From Epiperipatus broadwayi (Eukaryota; Onychophora; Udeonychophora; Euonychophora; Peripatidae), in NCBI GenBank assembly GCA_028023455.1, contig JAQFVV010000206.1:1473361-1537360 (forward strand): 64,000 nucleotides of DNA, written 5' to 3'. Shown in pieces: positions 57,705 to 64,000 of this stretch. The position numbers were made by a program, and so were the translations under genes. A model generated the notes under the pieces. The model worked only from the letters and a program-made list of their open reading frames with translations. It was not told the origin of the DNA and searched no databases. The number at the start of each line of letters is the position of its first letter. The first letter of the stretch is position 1.

Positions 57705-58164
57705 AGGTTGTAATTATAAATTTATTTAAACGCACATTGATTACTTAAATAATATTCATTAAGGCTATAGCCTCAAGCACATGCATATAAAATGCGATAG
57801 TAGGGACCTCTACAGGTCTTAAAACCACAAGCTTACTCATTGGAAGAAAAGAGGGGAACCTTCTTTACTTCAACCTACTTTTTTCATGAGTATCAATGTG
57901 TAATAAGAAATGTGGACTTAATTAATGAAGTATTGAATAGCTTCACACTCTCAGATCGAACAGCTTCAGCTTCACCTATTTAAATAGAAAGTAGGTTGAA
58001 GTAAAGAAGGGTTCCCCTCTTTTCTTCCATTGAGTAAGCTTGTGGTTTTAAGACCTGTAGAGGCCCCTACTATCGCATTTTATACGCATGTGCTTGAGAC
58101 TACAGCCTTAATGAATATTATTTACGTAATCAATTTGCGTTTAAATAAATTTATAATTACAACT
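57705..58164. mobile_element. Foldback element with ~175 bp arms
   Basis: Left arm (57705-57880) and right arm (57991-58164) are near-perfect inverse copies: AGGTTGTAATTATAAATTTA, TTAAGGCTATAGCC, GCATATAAAATGCGATAGTA, ACCACAAGCTTACTCA and GAGGGGAACCTTCTTTACTT against their complements. The ~110 bp centre contains AATGTGGACTTAATTAATGA, CTCTCAGATCGAAC and CTATTTAAATAG. Confidence 0.9.
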
Positions 58165-58230
58165 TTAAATTATTGTAATAGATTTCTCACTATAAAATCT
58201 TTCCATTGACTCATTGTAAATTGAAAGATT

Positions 58231-58468
58231 TCATGAGTATTAATGTGTAATAAGAAATGTGGACTTAATTAGTGAAGTATTGAATAGCTTCACACTCTCA
58301 GATCGAACCGCTTCAGCTTCACCTATTTAAATAGAAAGTAGGTTGAAGTAAAGAAGGGTTCCCCTCTTTTCTTCCAATGAGTAAGCTTGTGGTTTTAAGA
58401 CCTATAGAGGGTCCTACTATCGCATTTTATACGCATGTGCTTGAGGCTACAGCCTTAATGAATATTAT
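58231..58468. repeat. Tandem duplicate of the centre and right arm of the foldback element
   Basis: 238 bp nearly identical to 57884-58121 in the same orientation, separated from the first copy by ~110 bp. TTTCATGAGTATTAATGTGT starts it and CAGCCTTAATGAATATTATT ends it. The spacer holds a small inverted repeat (AAATCTTTC/GAAAGATTT). Confidence 0.9.
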
Positions 58469-59839
58469 TATTAATATTTAATAGGGTAAAATTGATATAA
58501 TTTTATGGTTGTTTTTTTTAAATTTGAGATATAAATCTATGTCATAAAGGATTGTCTTTGTTATTAGTCTTTTTTTATCATAGAAAAAGTTTATATTCAC
58601 GTGCATGTATTTATTTTTCTTGCATCTGTTATTTAACATTTTATTTCTTACATACATAGAATAAAGAGTAAAACATTTTCTTTAAATAGTTATGGCAAGG
58701 GAAAGTCACTTTTACAGTCTTACAAAAAGAGACTTGTGAAGACAACTAAATTACTTAGTAGACTTGGGTAGTGAGAGTTTATGCATGTTTTTATTTTTAT
58801 TTTAATTATTAATTGTTAAATATCTATTTATTGACCAATAGGACATGATTAACTATGTTGACCATGGATGACTATCTGAAAAAAAAATTCTAAGCCTGAC
58901 TAAAATCTGGAAAAAGAAAAGTAGTTTTATCCAGCTCATATTTTAACTTAGATATACACATGTAATTAAAATTATATACTATTGTGTCTTGTAATTAGTT
59001 AAAATGCACTAAAATAAAAAACTAAACCATTATTTGGGATAAAATTATTTTTCATTTTCTGGAATTACATTGGACAAATTTTATTACACTTCATACTTTT
59101 AACAAAATACAAATTATTTATTATTTAAATTATAATATGAAAATTGGAAATACTGAATATTTATGTTTTTCCAAAAACAAAAAAATCTTACTGTCTTGGA
59201 CAAATTTAAATTATTTTAATCCAACTCTAATGATTTTCTTCTGGGAGTTTGTTTTTGAATTTGAATTTTTCACTAGATTATAGTAGATTCTAAAATTCCT
59301 GTTTTATCTTAATTTTACTAATTTACTCATCAAATCTTAATTTTGTTAACTATTAATATTATTAGATTCCTTTAAAATTGATCTCAACTCTTGACAATCA
59401 AATGATTATCATTTATCCAGATTAGTATATTATCTGCTTGGATTTTGTTTCATAAATGATATATTTATCATTGTAACTAAAATTTATCCAACTATTAATC
59501 TGTCTTAATACTTTCTAATACATTAGATTAACTCGTGATATGTTCAAAATAAAAAATAATTTCAGCCTAATCATTTGTATTTCAAATAATAGTGCATGTT
59601 TGATCTGATTGACTAGTATTTATTTTCTTTACTGTTTGATATTTTCAAAGTCCTTGAATTGTACCTCAGTTCAAAAGCATGAGATTAATGCTTTTAATAT
59701 GTGATAGTCAATAACTTTGAGAATATCTGAATCAGCAAAGAAAATGATCAATTTCTATATGTGTTGAATGTCATAAATATACTACAGCTTTAATAATTAT
59801 AATCTTTTTTATAGATAACTCTTTACATTTAAGGTGATT
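58469..59839. other. Intron sequence, no feature seen
   Basis: No recognisable feature. Confidence 0.5.
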
Positions 59840-61400
59840 CTTTTCAAAGCCAATCTGATGTAAATCATTTGAACATTGAATTCTTGATGACTGATGAATA
59901 TCCAAAGAAGTCATTGATTTTGAAGCCTTCACTATCAATTAAATAATCGGCTAAGATGCAGCTGTCACTACGATCTTTGCCCTTTTTATATTTATTTAAA
60001 ATTCAGTCTCAATTTTCAGTTAGCAATGAAATATCATCAATATGCCTAAAATTGTTAGTGTTTTTCTTTACTGATTCTGAATCCACATTTGTTTTCATTT
60101 AATCTGTCTTCTCTCATTATATATTTAGTGCAAAGATTAAATAAGTAGAGATGATAAATGTAGTCCTGTTGAACTCCTTTGAATTTGAAATTAAACTGAT
60201 TCAATATAATTTATTTTAATTTTAGTTTTTAGTCATATTACTACACCCATTTTCTTAAGAAATCTTCACAATTAATTATGCTTTGTTGATCTAAAAATAT
60301 CTTTTTAATGAAATTAAATAACATATAGTATTACCCCCGTAGTATTTTACACACTGAAAATTATGTCACTTCTTTCTCAATCTTTTCTGAAACCAGCTGG
60401 TGCAAAACATATTGACTGATTTTATGATTTTTTCATTGTATTTTTAAAATTCTACAGAGCCTTCTTAAATTAATGCTTTTTAATCTCTATATATTGCACT
60501 GATACAATAACAAACTTTCACTTCCATACAATAAATTAGGTAAAATAATAGCTCTATATATAGATAACTTAGTTGCAATAGTTATTTCCCTATCTATATA
60601 TATAACTTTCTGAGAGAAGTAGCAACACACTGGAGTCTGTGTTGTACCTTAATATTTAAATTAACTTTTTTATTTATGAAACTATCAAGATGTTTAAACT
60701 GATTTACATTCTCGAGCTGACAATCATCCCATCATTGGCTGATAAGGAACTTGAGATTTTTGATCATTAATTAATAGCCCAATTTCTTTTTATATTACAT
60801 TCAAAACATTAAACACATTTTGTAAATTATCTTTTGAATTGGCAAAATAGCATAATCACCACCGTGTTGTAAATCAGAAATCCAAGAAATTCTTATTTAG
60901 ATTTTAATTGATTCAAATTAAAAATTCCTCTATCAAATCTATATCATATCTTTATTCCTGTTTGACTAAGTTATCTATAATTAATTATAAAGTCCAGTTT
61001 CATAAAAATTGAAAAGTATATTGGTCAAAGTTCACATCCTTCTTTAACAGCATAGTTTTTCATTTCAAATGCTTCAGATTTTTTATCTGTATTAATAACA
61101 TTTGCCATCCAATCATGAAGAAGTTGTATAATATGAATAAAGGTTGGTAGATAACTAACTAATTTCAAATAATACCATAGACTACTTTTATTAACTGAAT
61201 CAAATACCTTGACCAAATCAATAAAAGCAATATATAAATCACCCCTTTTTCACTAACTTTTTTTGTATTTGTCTGGCGGCAAAAACCATGTTCATAGTGT
61301 TACTCCATTTTCTAAAATTACACTGAGTCTCTGGTAACCTTTTTTCTATGACTGGAAGCAAATTATTCAACAAAATTCGTGAAAGTACCTTTTCTGTAGT
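59840..61400 (-). pseudogene. LINE reverse transcriptase remnant (minus strand)
   Basis: In minus-strand order: ETQCNFRKWSNTMNMVFAAR (near 61255-61330), then FIDLVKVFDSVN (61190-61227, RT motif A), SLWYYLKLVSY and MKNYAVKEGCEL (motif B region, ~61025). After many stops comes NNFRHIDDI (60034-60056), which occupies the place of the catalytic FRYADD motif. This order and spacing is that of an RTE/CR1-like LINE RT. The frame is open only for ~190 bp at 61025-61216. The first catalytic Asp (the D of VFDS) is present, but YADD has become HIDD. It may belong to the LINE family of 49785 and 53525, but the parts do not overlap, so I cannot test that. Confidence 0.75.
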
Positions 61401-62640
61401 GAATAATAATAATAATAATAATATTTAATGATAATTATTGCAGCCTTGAATATTCATCAATTGAAACAATAAAAATGTCCTTAAAATCATCGAGTTGCAT
61501 TGTTTAATTATAGTTCTCTGTTGCCTAGCAACATTGATTACTTTCTACAAAAATCTCAACATACATACTAAAGTAAACACTTTCCACTCCTTCATATAGC
61601 GCATTCTAATTTAAAACTTTATTTTTAAATCTTTATTATTATTTTCATTATAAAAGTAATGGATTGTACATATTGTTAAAAGCTGTTCTATAGATTATTA
61701 AAAATATTGAAATACAATTATTAGTTTTAAAAATTAATCATAACGAAAATTTAAAAAAAAAAAAATTAGTATTCGGTCTGTGAACAGTTTGCTCATTCAG
61801 ACTGTTACCATAGTGATAAATAAATAACATAGAAATGAAAAAAAAGTATAATTTTATCTGCCTAAGCAGACTCCTAATTTTTATTTTTATAAAAAATGAA
61901 AATCTAATCCAAGCTAATTTAAATAATTAAAAAAAAAGATATGTGTTCATAAAAGTAACAATAATTAAACCATTTATATGTATATAAGAGTTGTTTTGTT
62001 GTTTTTTTTTTTTTTTAAATATACATATTCTACGTTAAATGTAATAAATAAAAGGCTGTTTGAATATCTATTTGTTTTCATAAAGACAATTTGAATCCAT
62101 TTTTTTAAAAAAAGAATCTTTTAATGCACTTTTCTAGACAGAAACGATCTGAAAATATCTGTAGCTTTTCTCCTTTTTATATAACTTTTTTACTATTGTT
62201 TTCAATATCAGAAACTTGTCACAGCTTTAAATTAGAAACACTTACTTTGATTCTGCGAATATTTAAAAAATTATTTCTGCAACCACACCCACCATTATAA
62301 CTATTATGATAAATGAAAAGTCACTAAAAAGCTAATATCAGTTTTTGTCTTCGAATGGAAATCTTCCTTTCTCATTAAATGTTCGTTTTAATAATGTATA
62401 GCCATTTAAACATTTTAAATCATTATATACATAAAACATGTAATCAAGCATACCTCACGTTCCTGCATAAATAAAAGTCACCTGTACAATGTTACTTTCA
62501 CCTATTATAATGATTGCATCATATCATGTTTTTTTATGATCAACGCATTTGAACAATCCAGATTATCCTGCATATTTTACTCCACGCCCATCTACAAGTA
62601 TGTAGATATCTTGTATATGTTAATATTGGATATCGAGCTA
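61401..62640. other. AT-rich DNA, no gene seen
   Basis: Starts with (AAT)n at 61404-61424. Contains GTTGCCTAGCAAC at about 61521 and homopolymer runs. Nothing else recognised. Confidence 0.5.
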
Positions 62641-62755
62641 GACTGGATATTTCAAAATCCTAGCGTTTCTTACAAATTCAAGTTCTAGTCCAGATTTGAA
62701 TCTTAGGTCGTAGATTTAGATGATTAATGTACAAACCACTATACCATAAGAATTT
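62641..62755 (-). mobile_element. tRNA-derived SINE-like copy
   Basis: Minus strand: CTTATGGTATAGTGGTTTGT carries a strong A box (TGGTATAGTGG, as in Asp/Glu/Gly-type tRNAs). AGATTCAAATC as B box comes ~40 bp later, then a tail CTAGAACTTGAATTTGTAAG and AAACGCTAGG. It may be a diverged relative of family A or a separate family. Confidence 0.55.
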
Positions 62756-64000
62756 TTACTTAATATAAATACTTTTTTTTTTTAAAAAAAAAAAATGTTA
62801 TTTGATTTCATCACAGTTTTATATCCAAAGGATCATATTGTTCATTTTGTGATTATTCTGATCATTTATTTTTTTTAACTATAAGAAAAATTGCAATTTA
62901 TAATTGTGAAGAACTTTTAGGATGATGTTGGTACAGTAAAAGTACATTTAGTTATAATATGGCAAGCAACCTTAATTAAGCATTCAATGACCAATCTTTA
63001 GAGGAAATAATGAAGTAAATATCATTTTCTGGATGAGTGAATAAAGATAGTTTGTCGTGATATCAAAGACATTTCATATATGAATATCCAATGGATTATT
63101 GTCAATAACTATGATCAGTATAAATTAATCTGATTAATTTATAATAATAAAAAAGGCTACTGTGCTATATGTTTTGGTCAATTAAAGTCCACACATGTTG
63201 CTAAGAAAACGAATAATTTTAATCATTATGATTTTTTTAAAAAAAATTCAATAAAAGTATTTATGACTAAATGATAGCCAAATTGAACTATAAGTTCAAT
63301 AAAGTAATTTCGACCTTGAAACTATAATAAAATCTTAGTAAAGTAAAACATCATGATATGGATTAATAATAAGTTCTGCATTAAACAGATGAATTTCAGT
63401 TAATAATTAGTAAACAAATTTAAACCAAAAACAAGCAGAATATAAATTTTACAATTTTAAATAGACTGATAAAAGATATCTATAAAATATTACATGTCCT
63501 ATGAAAAATAATTTTTAAAATTGCAGATAGATTTCAGTATTGAATAGCATGAAACACATTATAGTGTAATGATATTAAATGTATATATTAAGAATGAATG
63601 ATTTCACTAGAAGATATGAAAATTGATCAGTTCTACAACTGACAAAATAATGTTATCTTTCATTGATTATTATTGGTTTTATATAAGTAAATAATGCCTT
63701 GTGACAAAAGTAGATATAAGTGCAGATATCTTACTTTATGTTGAAACAAAACCATTGTTTGCAGAAATGATAATAAAATAATTTACTTAAGAGATTCCAT
63801 GTAAAGAGCTAAGCTCTTTTGGAATTAAGAGTTTGGAATTAATAGATTTTCCAATATTTCAATTGTGATAAGCCTTATTACATGCGTGAATTTTTTTTTT
63901 AAGCATAAAAAAATGGATAGCAGATGGTAGTGCTAAAAAATTATTAGACTAGTGAGGTTTTTTAAGTGAAAAACATTTTTGTATTATATAAACTACATTC
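62756..64000. other. AT-rich DNA, no feature seen
   Basis: Homopolymer runs near 62772-62795. No further exon of the alpha2delta gene could be identified. Confidence 0.5.

Overview
The window is very AT-rich metazoan nuclear DNA. Nothing in it looks prokaryotic. The only host gene I can support is on the plus strand: two spliced exons (43823-43958 and 50656-50787) that together encode the VWA_N region of a voltage-gated calcium channel alpha2delta subunit (CACNA2D family). A 6.7 kb intron separates them. The flanking introns run out of the window or hold exons I could not find. Very long introns packed with Penelope-like elements (PLEs), tRNA-derived SINEs, foldback MITEs and (TA)n tracts suggest a large-genome invertebrate. 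I cannot name the phylum from sequence alone.

Layout. 1-2.1 kb: featureless AT-rich DNA ending in (TA)n. 2.1-6.5 kb: a complete non-autonomous LTR retrotransposon with two ~1.5 kb LTRs and only a gag-like gene, inserted in a (TA)n tract. 6.5-11.5 kb: mostly unannotatable. 11.5-12.2 kb: a head-to-head pair of PLE endonuclease fragments. 13.3-18.4 kb: SINEs and a 3.3 kb structure with 170 bp inverted arms inside 62 bp direct repeats. 18.6-19.0 kb: a hAT-type MITE. 20.4-21.8 kb: an inverted/tandem array of ~450-475 bp units, each with a hammerhead-ribozyme-like motif. 23.3-24.5 kb: a decayed PLE with reverse transcriptase (RT) and GIY-YIG endonuclease parts. 26.7-33.3 kb: several terminal-inverted-repeat elements and hairpin MITEs. 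35.3-37.1 kb: a LINE remnant and an inverted PLE pair. 41.3-44.2 kb: short tRNA-SINEs with clear target-site duplications and a PLE fragment bounded by inverted repeats, around the first alpha2delta exon. 46-55 kb: foldback elements, LINE 3' ends and PLE endonuclease pieces around the second exon, plus a core-intact hammerhead motif in the following intron. 57.7-58.5 kb: a foldback element with a tandemly duplicated half. 59.8-61.4 kb: a minus-strand LINE RT remnant.

The most interesting signal is a dispersed family of type I hammerhead-ribozyme-like motifs. One copy (51305-51364) keeps every conserved core position, with a self-complementary stem III. Others lie just downstream of a PLE coding region and in the 20.4-21.8 kb array. 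This fits the known association of hammerheads with PLEs and retrozymes. The array could be a retrozyme-like derivative carrying its own flanking duplication.

All calls come from reading the sequence and translations by eye. No database or folding program was run.
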